Position numbers and translations under genes: made by a program. This document shows positions 17,079 through 26,948 of a stretch of 64,000 nt of DNA, in pieces; position 1 is the stretch's first letter; each line of letters opens with the position of its first letter. The stretch comes from Palsa-89 sp963824345. GTDB lineage: Bacteria > Acidobacteriota > Terriglobia > Bryobacterales > Bryobacteraceae. The stretch is from positions 372,001 to 436,000 of the forward strand of contig CAWGOZ010000006.1 in the NCBI GenBank assembly GCA_963824345.1, read 5' to 3'. The notes below the pieces were generated by a model. It saw nothing but the letters and a program-made list of their open reading frames with translations, was not told the origin of the DNA and did not search any database.

Positions 17079-19682
17079 TTACTTGAATATACCCCGAAGG
17101 CGATCGAAAAAGCCCTTACGTTTGGCTGGAGCCTGGGGTTGAGAGGGAGAATCGGGCGACCCTGGACCCGGCCGCGACGCCTGCGCCAAGCGTGGCTGCA
17201 AAGCTACCGCCCCGGTTGCCGCCGGCGAATTCGGGTCGGAGGGGCGCGCCGGCTGTCCGGTCTCCCAACCCGCCACGCGCATTCCGCCGCCGCCGTGCAG
17301 CGCGCACAGTTCCACCGGCTGCGTGCCTTCGATGAAATATTCGGTCCGAACCTTGGGACAAGCCGCCGTCGCTAGCTGCCCCGAGGCCGGATCGATTTGC
17401 ACTCCAACCACCCCGCCGGGAGCCTGGAACTCGCTCACGTTTCGATATTCCCGATGCTCGTGGGCCCGCTTCATAAACTCCGCCCACACCGGCAGCGCGG
17501 AATGCGCGCCCTCCAGATTGAGCTCCCGATTGTCGTCGAATCCCACCCACACGATGCAGATCAGTTTCGACGTAAATCCGGCAAACCAACCGTCATGCGA
17601 GGTCCCGGTCTTGCCGGCAACCGGGAAGTTGATGCCGCGCGACCACACGCTCGCGCCTGTTCCGGTCCGCACCACTTCTTCCAAAAGCTGGTCCATCAAA
17701 AAAGCCACGCGCGGATCTAGAACATCGTGGTGCTCCGGCTTGTTGTCGTAAATGATCGACCCGCGGTCGCTCGCAATATCGGAAACAAAATACGGCTTGG
17801 AATAAACGCCCTGGTTGGCGAAAATCGTGTAGGCGCCCGCGATCTCGAGCGGCGTCACTTCGTAGGCCCCCAGCGCCACCGCCGGCGTGGGATGGATTTC
17901 CACGTTCATCCCCGCCCGCCGCGCCAAATCCACTATCGCGTCATAGCCCGTTTCCTCGGCCAGTTTCACCGTGGCTACGTTCAAGGAACGCGCCAGCGCG
18001 TCCCGAAGCGAGACATTGCCATAGAATTTATGTTCGAAATTGCTGGGCTCATAAGGCTTGCCATCGAAGTAAAACGTGGTCGGCTCATCGGTGATCATAG
18101 TGGCCGGCGTGATCACCTGGCCGCTATTCGGCGGAAGGGCGTTCGCCGCGCCGCTATTCACTGGAACGGCATTCGCCGGAACCGCGTTCACTTGACCCGC
18201 CGAGAGCCCCGTGTTCAATGCAGTCGCGTAAACGAACGGCTTGAACGACGAGCCGGGCTGCCGCTTGGCCAGTATCCGGTTCAGTTGGCTGGTGCCGTAG
18301 TTCCTGCCACCGATCAGCGCCCGCACCTCGCCCGTCTGCGGATCCAGAGCAATTAGGGCGCATTGCGGATCGGGATAGCTCGGATCGCGCTTCTTGCGCC
18401 CCTTGATCCGTTGGTCGGCCTCTTCCATGCCGATTCGCACCGCTTCGGCGGCGTCCCGCTGCAAATTCGGATCGAGCGTCGTGTACACCCGGTACGTATT
18501 GGATTGGAAATTGTAGTCCGGAAATTTCTCGATCAGCGTGTCGTTCACCAGGTCCACGAAGTACGGCGCTTCAGCCGTTTCGTTGCCTTGCTTCACCAGC
18601 ACCACCGGCGTCGCAATCGCCTGCTCGTACTCATCCTCGCTGATGTACTTGTTTTCGCGCATCAGTTTTAACACCACGTTGCGCCGAGCCCGGGCCCGCT
18701 CCGGCCAGCGAAATGGATTGGTGAAACTGGGCTGCTGGATCAATCCGGCCAGCGTCGCGGCCTCCGGCAGCGTCAACTTGCTCACGTCCTTGCCGAAATA
18801 CACCTGCGCCGCTTCGCCGAAACCGCGAATTCCAAAACTTCCGCGATGTCCCAGCGGCACCTGATTCGCGTAGTACTCGAAAATCTGCTCTTTCTTCAGC
18901 TTCTGCTCGAGGTGCATGGTGATCAGCACCTCCGGAATCTTGCGTCGCCAGGTCTTGTCGTTGTCCAGCCAGAACATGCGCGCCAGTTGCTGGCTCAAAG
19001 TGGAAGCGCCCTGCGCGTAGCGATGCTCCCGGACATCGACGTAAGCCGATTTGATGATGCGAACCGGATCGAAACCGGAGTGCTGGAAAAACCGTTTGTC
19101 CTCCGCCGACACCACCGCATGCACCAGCAGCGGCGGAATATCTTCGTATCTCACCAGCCGGCGTTTCTCCCGGTTCTTATCGAACAGATTCGAGATCAGC
19201 TCGGGCTCCAGCGTGTATTCGGTCCGATCCGTGTTATCGGCCAGGGAAATGATCTGCGTCACCTTGCGGCCCGCGAACTTGATCACCCCTTCGTCCCGCT
19301 TGAAATACGAATCCGGCCCCGGATACACGTCGATCTCTTCCGGCTTCAGCGTGAAGTAACCCATGCGATTGCTGGCCGATTCGGTGTACCCGCTCCGCCG
19401 CAGATCGCTCGCGATCTCTTGTGGATCGGCGATATCGCCTACATCCACCGTGCGCGGCGCCGCAAACAACAAGGACGTATTCGCGAACGGACCCGCCGCC
19501 AGTTTGGATTCGATCAACCGCGAGTACTTCACGTAATAGAACGTGAACACCCCAAACCCGGTGGTCAAACCCAATACCAGCAGTACGAGGAAAATCTTGC
19601 CGATGGGGTGCAAAACCACCCGCACCGCGGAAGCCTTCTTGGGAACCTGGACTCTTACTGCCACGCAGTACCATCTTCGCAT
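17079..19682 (-). CDS. class A penicillin-binding protein (bifunctional)
   Basis: This 867-residue enzyme makes and crosslinks peptidoglycan. It has one N-terminal membrane anchor (about 29-50) and a UB2H-like section (SNTRYFTL-type text around 70-125). A glycosyltransferase-51 domain has catalytic Glu in SAEDKRFFQHSGFD (E194) and GASTLSQQLARM. The transpeptidase domain has SSFK at 478-481, SLN at 566-568 and KTGTS at 691-695. A low-complexity insertion with repeated NAVP / PVNSG units (about 498-526) splits the front of the transpeptidase domain. The C-terminus is proline-rich and basic. A GTG at codon 7 is an alternative start. The layout is closest to the PBP1B type. Confidence 0.88.
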   Translation of the reverse strand: MRRWYCVAVRVQVPKKASAVRVVLHPIGKIFLVLLVLGLTTGFGVFTFYYVKYSRLIESKLAAGPFANTSLLFAAPRTVDVGDIADPQEIASDLRRSGYTESASNRMGYFTLKPEEIDVYPGPDSYFKRDEGVIKFAGRKVTQIISLADNTDRTEYTLEPELISNLFDKNREKRRLVRYEDIPPLLVHAVVSAEDKRFFQHSGFDPVRIIKSAYVDVREHRYAQGASTLSQQLARMFWLDNDKTWRRKIPEVLITMHLEQKLKKEQIFEYYANQVPLGHRGSFGIRGFGEAAQVYFGKDVSKLTLPEAATLAGLIQQPSFTNPFRWPERARARRNVVLKLMRENKYISEDEYEQAIATPVVLVKQGNETAEAPYFVDLVNDTLIEKFPDYNFQSNTYRVYTTLDPNLQRDAAEAVRIGMEEADQRIKGRKKRDPSYPDPQCALIALDPQTGEVRALIGGRNYGTSQLNRILAKRQPGSSFKPFVYATALNTGLSAGQVNAVPANAVPVNSGAANALPPNSGQVITPATMITDEPTTFYFDGKPYEPSNFEHKFYGNVSLRDALARSLNVATVKLAEETGYDAIVDLARRAGMNVEIHPTPAVALGAYEVTPLEIAGAYTIFANQGVYSKPYFVSDIASDRGSIIYDNKPEHHDVLDPRVAFLMDQLLEEVVRTGTGASVWSRGINFPVAGKTGTSHDGWFAGFTSKLICIVWVGFDDNRELNLEGAHSALPVWAEFMKRAHEHREYRNVSEFQAPGGVVGVQIDPASGQLATAACPKVRTEYFIEGTQPVELCALHGGGGMRVAGWETGQPARPSDPNSPAATGAVALQPRLAQASRPGPGSPDSPSQPQAPAKRKGFFDRLRGIFK

Positions 19683-19799
19683 GGCTGCCCCGCTGAAGCG
19701 GTACTGGGTCCCGCATGCGCTCCGTTACGGGCTATCGGTCCTTCCTCGCGAAAGGAACATTCCCATGCCTTGGTCCAAATAAGCGCCTCCCGGATCAAA

Positions 19800-19822
19800 C
19801 TCCCTCGCGGTCGCGGCTCGGT
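19800..19822 (-). repeat. dispersed GC-rich repeat, copy 2
   Basis: The inverse of the repeat at 15585-15606 with a single base difference. It lies between the penicillin-binding protein and STAS genes. Confidence 0.6.
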
Positions 19823-19829
19823 AACGCTC

Positions 19830-20210
19830 TCAGGTGGCCTGCGTGGCCGAAGTCTTTCCACCGCCGATTGCCTCCAGCGCGGCAGCCTCGCTCGGATACA
19901 TCTGGATCACTTGAGCCAGCCGCGTCAGCTCCAGCACATCGCGGACCCGGCGGTTGGCGCTGGCCAGCGCGAATCGGCCGTTGGGGCTCTTGGTAACGCT
20001 GGTGTAAATCCCGATCAAAAATCCGATGCCGGTCGAGTCGATATAATCAACGTCCGCGAAATCCACCAGAATCCGCACATAGCCCGAGTTTCTCAACTCC
20101 TCGGCTTTGGTGTGCAAATACAGCGAATCCTGCCCGGTCGCAAAACGCCCTTTCAGATGAAGCACGCAGATGTCGCCGCGAAATTCAAATTCGACGAGCA
20201 TGCTAGCCAT
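19830..20210 (-). CDS. STAS-domain anti-sigma-factor antagonist
   Basis: The 126-residue protein is a single STAS domain. The phosphorylatable serine lies in DVDYIDSTGIGFLIG (Ser59 of the short form). Such proteins bind and are phosphorylated by partner-switch kinases of the RsbW/SpoIIAB type, releasing a sigma factor or controlling another target. No kinase or sigma gene is adjacent. The start at 20210 (MASMLV) or at the next Met, 9 bases later, is more likely than the ATG at 20231. Confidence 0.8.
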   Translation of the reverse strand: MASMLVEFEFRGDICVLHLKGRFATGQDSLYLHTKAEELRNSGYVRILVDFADVDYIDSTGIGFLIGIYTSVTKSPNGRFALASANRRVRDVLELTRLAQVIQMYPSEAAALEAIGGGKTSATQAT

Positions 20211-20263
20211 CGTACTACACACAGCCCCCAAGACACCAGATTTTGCGGACTTTTCGAGTAGGC

Positions 20264-20755
20264 TCAGGCGCCGGCTTGCTTATCGGCGAAGGGACCCACC
20301 ACTGGCAAAACAATCTTCTCGCCGTTGTAGGTTTTGAACATCAGGTAGAGCCACAGAATGAAAGCGCCGAGACCCAGGGCGGCATGCAGGACAATGCTGA
20401 TGAAAAGGCCCAGGAAGGGGATGTAGTGGAACGGGATCATAATAATCGTGATTACGATCCAGGCCGCGAACCAGGCGATGTTGAGAAAGATGGACTGGAA
20501 GGCGTGGAACCGAATGGTCCGGTTTTGGTTATACGGTGTGAGCACTAGAAACAAAATGCCGGTGATGAAACCGAACAGATAGCACAATGCACCCGCCATG
20601 TTGTCCGTCATGGAGACGCTGTTTGCTACCACCGGCTGCAAGGGCTGGGCCCCTGGCGTGGGAGGCACGGGCGCTCCTGGCGTCGCCACGGGCGCGCCGC
20701 ACTTCTGGCAGAATCTACCATCGACAGCCGCACCGCAGTTTGCGCAAAAGGCCAT
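20264..20755 (-). CDS. DUF4870-type membrane protein with zinc ribbon
   Basis: In this 163-residue protein the first ~20 residues form a zinc ribbon (CANC, then CQKC). A proline-rich linker follows, then three to four hydrophobic helices with the DUF4870 pattern (ALCYLFGFITGILFLVL; RFHAFQSIFLNI; ILWLYLMFKTYNGEKIVLP). DUF4870 is a common small membrane family of unknown role. The ATG at 20755 is preferred over the one 6 bases upstream. Confidence 0.75.
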   Translation of the reverse strand: MAFCANCGAAVDGRFCQKCGAPVATPGAPVPPTPGAQPLQPVVANSVSMTDNMAGALCYLFGFITGILFLVLTPYNQNRTIRFHAFQSIFLNIAWFAAWIVITIIMIPFHYIPFLGLFISIVLHAALGLGAFILWLYLMFKTYNGEKIVLPVVGPFADKQAGA

Positions 20756-20897
20756 TATCAATCGCTCCGTTGAATCACTGTATCCGAAGTCGCCCGGATT
20801 GGCAAGGCCGTATGAGACAGCAGCAGAAGCTGAGTGAGTTGCAACAGGCGCGAAGAGCCGGTACCCGAAGCTGATGTTGCGGTAGAATCGTGGTCCT

Positions 20898-21923
20898 TTG
20901 ACGATTCTACTGCTGGTTGCTGCGGTCGGCGTCGTTCTCGTTGCTCTTGCGGCAATTTGCCAGGCGGTGGGAACGGCCGCCGATCTGCGCCGCTATCCTC
21001 CGCCCGGCCGGATGATCGACGTGGGCAGCTGTCGCCTGCATCTCATCGAGAGCGGCGTGGACGGCCCGCCGGTGATTTTCGAGTCCGGCATCTCGGCCAC
21101 CTGCCTGAATTGGACGAGCGTTCAAGCGCAGGTGGCGGGCTTTGCCCGCGCGCACGCGTATGACCGGGCTTGGCTGGGATGGAGCGATCCCTCCACTCGG
21201 CCCCGCACCACTTCGGCTATCGTAGACGAACTCGACGCGCTCCTCGCAACGGCGGGGATTTCGCCTCCCTACATACTGGTAGGGCACTCCTACGGCGGCA
21301 TGCTGGTGCGCGCCTACGCGGCCCAATATTCCGATCGAGTGGCGGGTTTGGTTTTGGTGGATCCGCTGTCGCCGGACGAATGGTTACATGTAACGCCCGC
21401 GCACGCACAAATGCTCCGGCTAGGCGTGAGGCTGGCGCGGCGCGGCGCCCTGCTGGCGCGGCTGGGCGTAGTGCGGCTTTCGTTGGCTTTATTGCTCTCG
21501 GGCGGCACTCGCCTTCGGCGCATTCCACAAATCATCGCAAAGCTGAGCAGCGGGCGCGGCGAGTCCGTGATCTCGCGGCTGGTGGGCGAAGTGAGCAAGC
21601 TGCCGCCTGAAACCTGGCCGATGGTGCGGGCGCACTGGTGCCAGCCGAAAAGTTTTCGAGGACTGGCCGCATATCTGGAAGCGCTGCCGGCCAGCGCCGC
21701 CGAAGCGGACGCGTTCCCGGAAGCCGTCAACCTTCCGGTGATCGTATTGTCAGCCTCCAACTCCACGCCCGAACAACGCAAGGAACGCGATATGCTGGCT
21801 CGCCGCTCTCCGCGCGGCCGGCACATTATTGCGGCGAAGAGCGGGCACTGGATACAACTCGACGAACCGGAGCTGGTGGTTCAGGCGATCGGGGAAATGG
21901 TCCGCACGATCAGGCCTTCTTGA
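20898..21923 (+). CDS. membrane-anchored alpha/beta hydrolase
   Basis: The 341-residue protein has an N-terminal hydrophobic helix (residues 2-20) that acts as anchor or signal. The hydrolase core has a nucleophile in VGHSYGGMLVRAYA, an acid in the VLSASNSTP region and His near SGHWIQLDEPELV. The substrate is unknown. The start codon appears to be TTG at 20898. The 3' end overlaps the convergent YceI gene by 14 bases. Confidence 0.78.
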   Translation: MTILLLVAAVGVVLVALAAICQAVGTAADLRRYPPPGRMIDVGSCRLHLIESGVDGPPVIFESGISATCLNWTSVQAQVAGFARAHAYDRAWLGWSDPSTRPRTTSAIVDELDALLATAGISPPYILVGHSYGGMLVRAYAAQYSDRVAGLVLVDPLSPDEWLHVTPAHAQMLRLGVRLARRGALLARLGVVRLSLALLLSGGTRLRRIPQIIAKLSSGRGESVISRLVGEVSKLPPETWPMVRAHWCQPKSFRGLAAYLEALPASAAEADAFPEAVNLPVIVLSASNSTPEQRKERDMLARRSPRGRHIIAAKSGHWIQLDEPELVVQAIGEMVRTIRPS

Positions 21924-22467
21924 TCAATTCAACGTCCAGGTGAATGTGAACGTCGTCGCTCAACATGAAGCCGCCGGTTTCAAGCGGCGCATTGAACGTG
22001 AGCCCGAAGTCGCTGCGCTTGATGACCGTCTCCGCGGAGGCTCCGCTGCGCAGATTGCCCCACGGGTCCTTGGCTTCCGCCGGCGCGCTTTCCACGTCCA
22101 GCGTCACCTCCTTGGTGACGCCGCGCAGCGTCAAATCGCCGGTGATCTTCCATTGGTTCTTGCCGTCCGGGGTCACCCGCTTGGAAACGAAAGTGATCTT
22201 CGGGAACTTCTCGACGTCCAGGAAATCCGCGCCCTTCACGTGCGCATCCCGCTTCTCATCGTGCGTATGAATGGTGGTGGCATCGATGCTGGCGTTAATC
22301 TTGGTGTTGGCCGGATTGGCGTGGTCGACCACCACGTCGCCGGTGAGGCCGCTGAATCCTCCTCGAAAGTAGGCGACCATCAGGTGCCGGACCTTGAAAC
22401 CGGCGCCGGAATGCGCCGGGTCGATGGTATATGTGGCGGCGGACGCCGCGGTTGGGGCGGTGCTCAT
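21910..22467 (-). CDS. YceI-like family protein
   Basis: The 185-residue protein has the YceI lipocalin-like pattern: YTIDPAHSGAGFKVRHLMVA, then VKGADFLDVEKFPKITFVSK, ITGDLTLRGVTKEVTLDVE and FGLTFNAPLETGG. The family binds polyisoprenoid or other amphipathic molecules in the periplasm; this copy shows no clear signal peptide. The start at 22467 has AGGAGA 9 bases upstream. A longer in-frame ATG at 22548 is unlikely because its first residues do not fit the family. Confidence 0.88.
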   Translation of the reverse strand: MSTAPTAASAATYTIDPAHSGAGFKVRHLMVAYFRGGFSGLTGDVVVDHANPANTKINASIDATTIHTHDEKRDAHVKGADFLDVEKFPKITFVSKRVTPDGKNQWKITGDLTLRGVTKEVTLDVESAPAEAKDPWGNLRSGASAETVIKRSDFGLTFNAPLETGGFMLSDDVHIHLDVELIKKA

Positions 22468-22615
22468 TTTGAAAATTCTCCTTTTTCGCGGACGATGTTG
22501 GCCGCAATTGTCTTTGATGCATCCGCCGGGCGGACGGACGCGGCCCATTTTCGGGCTGGGACCTCCGTGAACCGGCGTCCCTAATGTAGTTTACACCGGA
22601 GCGCGGAGTGCCACA

Positions 22616-25367
22616 TCAGAACCTTAGCTTCAGTTCCACCCAGGCCCTTCGCGGGGCGCCGGGCGAGAAGAACGAGACGCTTTGGGAAGGAGCGCTTCCC
22701 GCATAGGGCCCGTCGGCGTAGGCCGGGAACGGCAGAGACTGAAACGCGCCGCGCGCTGTCAATACCGTATTCGCACAGCCACGCTGCCGTGTAATATTCG
22801 TGGTTGAACAGGTTGTCGAGCTGAACGGCCAGTTGCAGATGCCGCGTAAGATCGTAATGAGCGCGGAAGTTGGTGATCGCATAGCCGGGTGAAACGCCGG
22901 GGCCGAGGTAGTAGACGCCATCGGCTTGGTAGGCATTATTCTCGTTCCCGCGCGCATAGGAGCTCGATACAACAACTTCATTGAGGTCGAATGCGAGCTT
23001 TTTAGTCGCCTGGTAGTCCAGATGGGCCTTCCCGGTTTGTTTTGGGATGAGCGGAATTCGATTCCCTGGGTGAACCGTGATGGTGCCCCCGAGTCCGGGA
23101 TAGCCCTCGAGCGCGATGTCGTTGGTATTGTTTGCCGAGCCGTCCAGTGTCTCGACGCTTTGGTAGGTGGCCGACAGGAACGTCCAATCCAGGCCCCAGG
23201 TGATCTGCCCGATGCGCCCATCCAGATCGGCTTCGAACCCCTCGCGCAGGGTTTTGGCAAAGTTCTTGAAATAGCCGGTACCGAGCTCCGGCGCCGCGAC
23301 GAAGAGAATGTCGTTGTGATTCTCGTCACGGAACGCGCCGGCATTCCAGCCGAGATTGTGAAACCCCGGAATCTCCGGCTTGCCGCGCAAGCCCACTTCC
23401 CACGTGTCTGTGACCACTTGCTGGAGCGGCGGATCGGCGGACAAAGAATTTGGCAGACTGCATGGGGCGCTTGGGTCTGCGCAGCCAAGTTCAATGGACG
23501 TTGGCGCGCGGCTGCCTTGCGCGAATCTGGCATAGGCGTTCACGCTCGCGATCGGGCTCCAGGTAATTCCGACCGCCGGGTTGAAGCGCTGAAAGGTATA
23601 GTCGCCGGTGAGGGAGTTCGGCCCAGGCGTCGGACTGAGCAAATCGAGGTTGTTCACCGCATCGCGGTTGTATCGCCCCGAGATGGTCACATTCACTTTC
23701 TTCCACAGAGTGAGCGTGTCAGCGAAGTAAAGGCTCCAGTTCGGGGCGTGACCCTTGAGCCCTACTTGAGAGTCGATCGGGTTGCCGCTCGCGTCCACCG
23801 TGGATCCATCCTGCCAGGCCGGCACGCTAACAAAGGAGTAATTCGGAAGAACGTAGGCGTAATCCGTGGTCTGGGTGTAGGTAATGTTGTTGCGGTCAAG
23901 CGACGCTCCGGCAGCGAACTGGTTGCGTCCAATGCCTGGACTGGCGATCCAGGTGAACTGTCCCGAAAAACCGTATTCGTTCTGCACTTCCTTCGAATAA
24001 ACGTTCACGCCATCGCAGGCGCTGTCCGGGCTGCCTCCCGGCGTCAGCGCTTCCGCAATGCAAGGCCATTTGGGAAAGGGCGTGTTGCCGATGCCGGCGC
24101 CGCTGATGGGAAAGCCCGTATATCCGGCTGCGGCCAGAACCGCTTGCTCGTCCGGCGTAGGCTGATAGATGTCATTGCCCACTACGTCGCCGTTAAAGTT
24201 AGGATTGATGGTTTCCGTGCGAATGTTGCGATACCAGACGTTGCCGGTGAACGTGAGAGTGTCGCTGAAAGAATGCCGGGCAATGAAATTAAACGATGGG
24301 GAACGATTGGCTGTGCTGTCGGCCACCGAATAGGCGCTGGTGTAGTTCGCGGCCAGTAGCCGGTAATCCTGGACGCCGTTGCCGAGCAGCGTATTGTAGG
24401 CGTACGACATGGTGAGCGCGAGATCCGTCTTCGCGGTCCGCCAGCCCAGGCGGGCGAATCCCTGCCGGACATCGGAGGGGGAGGCATAGCGCCAGCCCGA
24501 TTCGTGAAATCCCAGCCCCGAAAGAAACCAGTTGAACCCGGTGCCTTTGCCGCCGCCGAACTCGCCCTCCACTTCCTTGCGCCCGCTGGCGCCGTACAGG
24601 ACATGGCCGGCCCAGCCCGGATTGCTGACGCCGTTCTTGGTCTGGATCGAGAGCGCTCCGCCCAGAGTGTTCAGGCCGAACAGGGGATCCGATCCAGGCA
24701 CCAGCGCGACCTCGGAAATCGCGTCCTTGGGGATCAAATCCCAGCTCACAACGTCGCCGAACGGCTGATTCTGTCGGACTCCATCGACATACACCGAGAT
24801 GCCTTCCGGCGTTCCGAGCAGCGGCGAAGCGGTGTACCCGCGGAAATTCACATCCGGCTGGAACGGGTTGCCCTGCATTTCGTTGATGTAAATGCCGTTC
24901 AGCTTGCGGTTCATGAAATCCCCAAGATCCAGCGCTCCGCTGTTCTCGATATCAGCCGCCGTCGCCGTCTGCACTGGCGCGGCGATTTGGTTGATCTCAA
25001 GATCCGATCCGGCCAGCGGCGTCTCGGAGACGACCTCTACCTTGGCGGTCTGAAGGGCGATTCGCATGGAGACGCTGCGGATCACGGGTGTGGCGGACTG
25101 GACATCGATGGCAACCGATTGCGTCGTGAACCCGGTTTTGGAAACTTGCAGCCGGTAGCGCCCGAAGGGCAACTTTCCAAGAACGGCGACGCCCTGCGCG
25201 TCGGTCTGAAAATCACGCGCTACTCCGCCTGCCAGGCCTTCCAATTTCCCCGCAGCTTCCATAGGTGCGCCCGACGGATCTTTCACTTGGACGCGGATCT
25301 CACCCTCGGGATTCTGGGCCTGCAACGCGAGAGCCGCCAACAGCAGGACCGCGAAAAAACGAGCCAT
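22616..25367 (-). CDS. TonB-dependent receptor with 3' frame break
   Basis: This outer-membrane receptor of about 917 residues has a signal peptide (MARFFAVLLLAALALQAQ), an N-terminal carboxypeptidase-regulatory-like domain and a plug (about 110-235). A beta-barrel follows with repeated aromatic-ended strands. The start has a strong GGAGG box. The frame used by most of the gene continues past 22760 into unlikely text ending at 22581, while the correct barrel end (SFFSPGAPRRAWVELKLRF) lies in the other frame and stops at 22616. A one-base insertion between about 22741 and 22790 explains this. It could be a sequencing error or a real break that removes the last strand needed for outer-membrane assembly. 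The ligand is unknown. Confidence 0.82.
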
Positions 25368-26146
25368 TATCGAAGCCTCCTTAGTGGCTGATTGGTGTGA
25401 AAATACTTCTTGTACGCTTCGATCCAGTTGCTTGCGATCGCGCGCTGGGCGGTGGCCAAATCCAGTTCGCCATCGCACACCAGGTCGCGCAGATGATCCT
25501 CCAGCGCGTCCTTGACCTGGGCGTTCCAAACGGTTGCGGTATAGGACTGCGGCCACAGGTTATGGATGTCGTCCGCGCCTCCTAGCGCGGGTGTAATCAG
25601 GTAGTCCACCTCGTAAGCGCTGGGCTCGGCGCGGTGAATGCCGTATTCGTCAAATACTTTTCGCTGCAGCGCGGCCGGCACAGGCTTGTTTTTGGTGTTG
25701 GACGCGCGGCATACATCGGCCCGGGCCAAGAGCACGGTAGCGCCGGGCGTGAGGATGGGATCGGGAACCGCGACGGCCACCGGGCGCGCGGCTGGGCGCG
25801 ACATCCAAACGTAGGCAACGAAATAGGTGATGGCCACCAATACGAACGCGGCCGCAGCCGCACGAAGCCAAGGCGCCCAAGATGCGGGCGAGGGCTCCGC
25901 GAGTTGAGCGATCTGGGCCTGCAGCAACGCGCGGGGCCCATCGGGAGGGGGAATTTCCACGTCGAAGCTGGGCTGATGCAAGCGGACAAATTCACCGATC
26001 ACCCGCTCCATCTCCTGCGTGCGCGCCCGGCAGGCCCAACACGCGGCCAGGTGCGACTGGACGCGCTCGGCATCCCGCTCGGAGAGTTCGCCGTCGGCAG
26101 CCAGAAGCAGTTCCTGATCGGAGAGATGAGATTCGCCGGACAGCAT
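25367..26146 (-). CDS. zinc-finger anti-sigma-type protein with HNH-like domain
   Basis: In this 259-residue membrane protein the cytosolic N-terminus has the zf-HC2 / ZAS pattern H32-x3-C36-x2-C39, typical of anti-sigma factors. One transmembrane helix spans about 94-114. The outer part ends with a domain resembling HNH-type nucleases (YEVDYLITPALGG, then NLWPQSY, then AIASNWIEAYKKYF), but the expected His of the DH motif is Tyr (Y182), so it may be inactive. Its stop overlaps the ATG of the receptor gene (TAATG), so the two are translationally coupled. No sigma-factor gene is adjacent. Confidence 0.7.
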   Translation of the reverse strand: MLSGESHLSDQELLLAADGELSERDAERVQSHLAACWACRARTQEMERVIGEFVRLHQPSFDVEIPPPDGPRALLQAQIAQLAEPSPASWAPWLRAAAAAFVLVAITYFVAYVWMSRPAARPVAVAVPDPILTPGATVLLARADVCRASNTKNKPVPAALQRKVFDEYGIHRAEPSAYEVDYLITPALGGADDIHNLWPQSYTATVWNAQVKDALEDHLRDLVCDGELDLATAQRAIASNWIEAYKKYFHTNQPLRRLR

Positions 26147-26202
26147 CAGAACAAGCGATAGCCTTCTATCGCAATATTCCTTTGGATGCCGTTTTGTTCA
26201 GC

Positions 26203-26883
26203 TTATTTGAGGGGCGCCGCCGCGGCAATCGCCTGCTCGAGACCTTCTCGCGTGCTGGGCACGTTTTTCGCGCCAGCGAGAAAGGTCAGCCCAGTGACGC
26301 TGGCACCAGCCGATGCGCCCGCGGTCTTGAGGGCCTTATCGATTGCAACCGCTCGCAGGAATCCGCTGAGAAAGTTTTGCGAGACCTCGCCGGTCGCGAA
26401 GCCGGTGACTCCCCCATCCAGCACCGTGGGGGCAAAAAACGGATGCGCCACGCCCAAACGGCTCCCTTCGGCATAAACGATCTCGCCCACCAATTGCATC
26501 CGCTGCGGGGAAAACGTCTGGGAATCTCCCAGGCCGATCATGAGCAGCTTTCTGGCGCCAAGGCTGCCCTTCGGCGGCGCAAGCACCAGCGTCTCTCCCA
26601 GTTCTCCGCGGAACAGGTTGGCGTTGCGGATGCGATCCAGCAGGCCCTTCAGTTTTTCATTGATTTCCAGCAGGGAGCCGTGCAGCGTGTTCTCCGGCGA
26701 CGACCGAAAGAGGCAGATCACCTGAAGATCCGTAGTAGTGTCGGCCGGGCTCTGCGCCAGAATTTGGATCGGAATCGGACCACTGGGAATGTCGATGGGG
26801 GCTGGTGGAATTTGGGCATTACCGAGTGCCCAGGGGGCAGCCAGGACGGCGATCCACGGTATTAGCCTCGTCGTTAGTCTCAT
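26203..26883 (-). CDS. secreted leucyl aminopeptidase (M17) N-domain-like protein
   Basis: In this 226-residue protein a signal peptide (MRLTTRLIPWIAVLAAPWAL) precedes text like the N-terminal domain of M17 aminopeptidases (LQVICLFRSSPENTLHGSLL, then LVLAPPKGSLGARKLLMIGL, then FATGEVSQNFLSGFLRAVAI). The catalytic metal-binding C-terminal domain of M17 enzymes is absent, and the protein ends normally at 26203. It may be a stand-alone binding domain that cannot cleave peptides. Confidence 0.6.
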   Translation of the reverse strand: MRLTTRLIPWIAVLAAPWALGNAQIPPAPIDIPSGPIPIQILAQSPADTTTDLQVICLFRSSPENTLHGSLLEINEKLKGLLDRIRNANLFRGELGETLVLAPPKGSLGARKLLMIGLGDSQTFSPQRMQLVGEIVYAEGSRLGVAHPFFAPTVLDGGVTGFATGEVSQNFLSGFLRAVAIDKALKTAGASAGASVTGLTFLAGAKNVPSTREGLEQAIAAAAPLK

Positions 26884-26948
26884 CGTCGTCCATTTTGCGA
26901 TCTTGGCCCCGCAATTGCAATTGAAGTAATCAGAAGGTGGGTCTCACG

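Noticed and set aside
22926..24359. 477-residue plus-strand frame opposite the receptor gene
   Set aside because: No recognisable protein text and fully covered by the receptor on the other strand.
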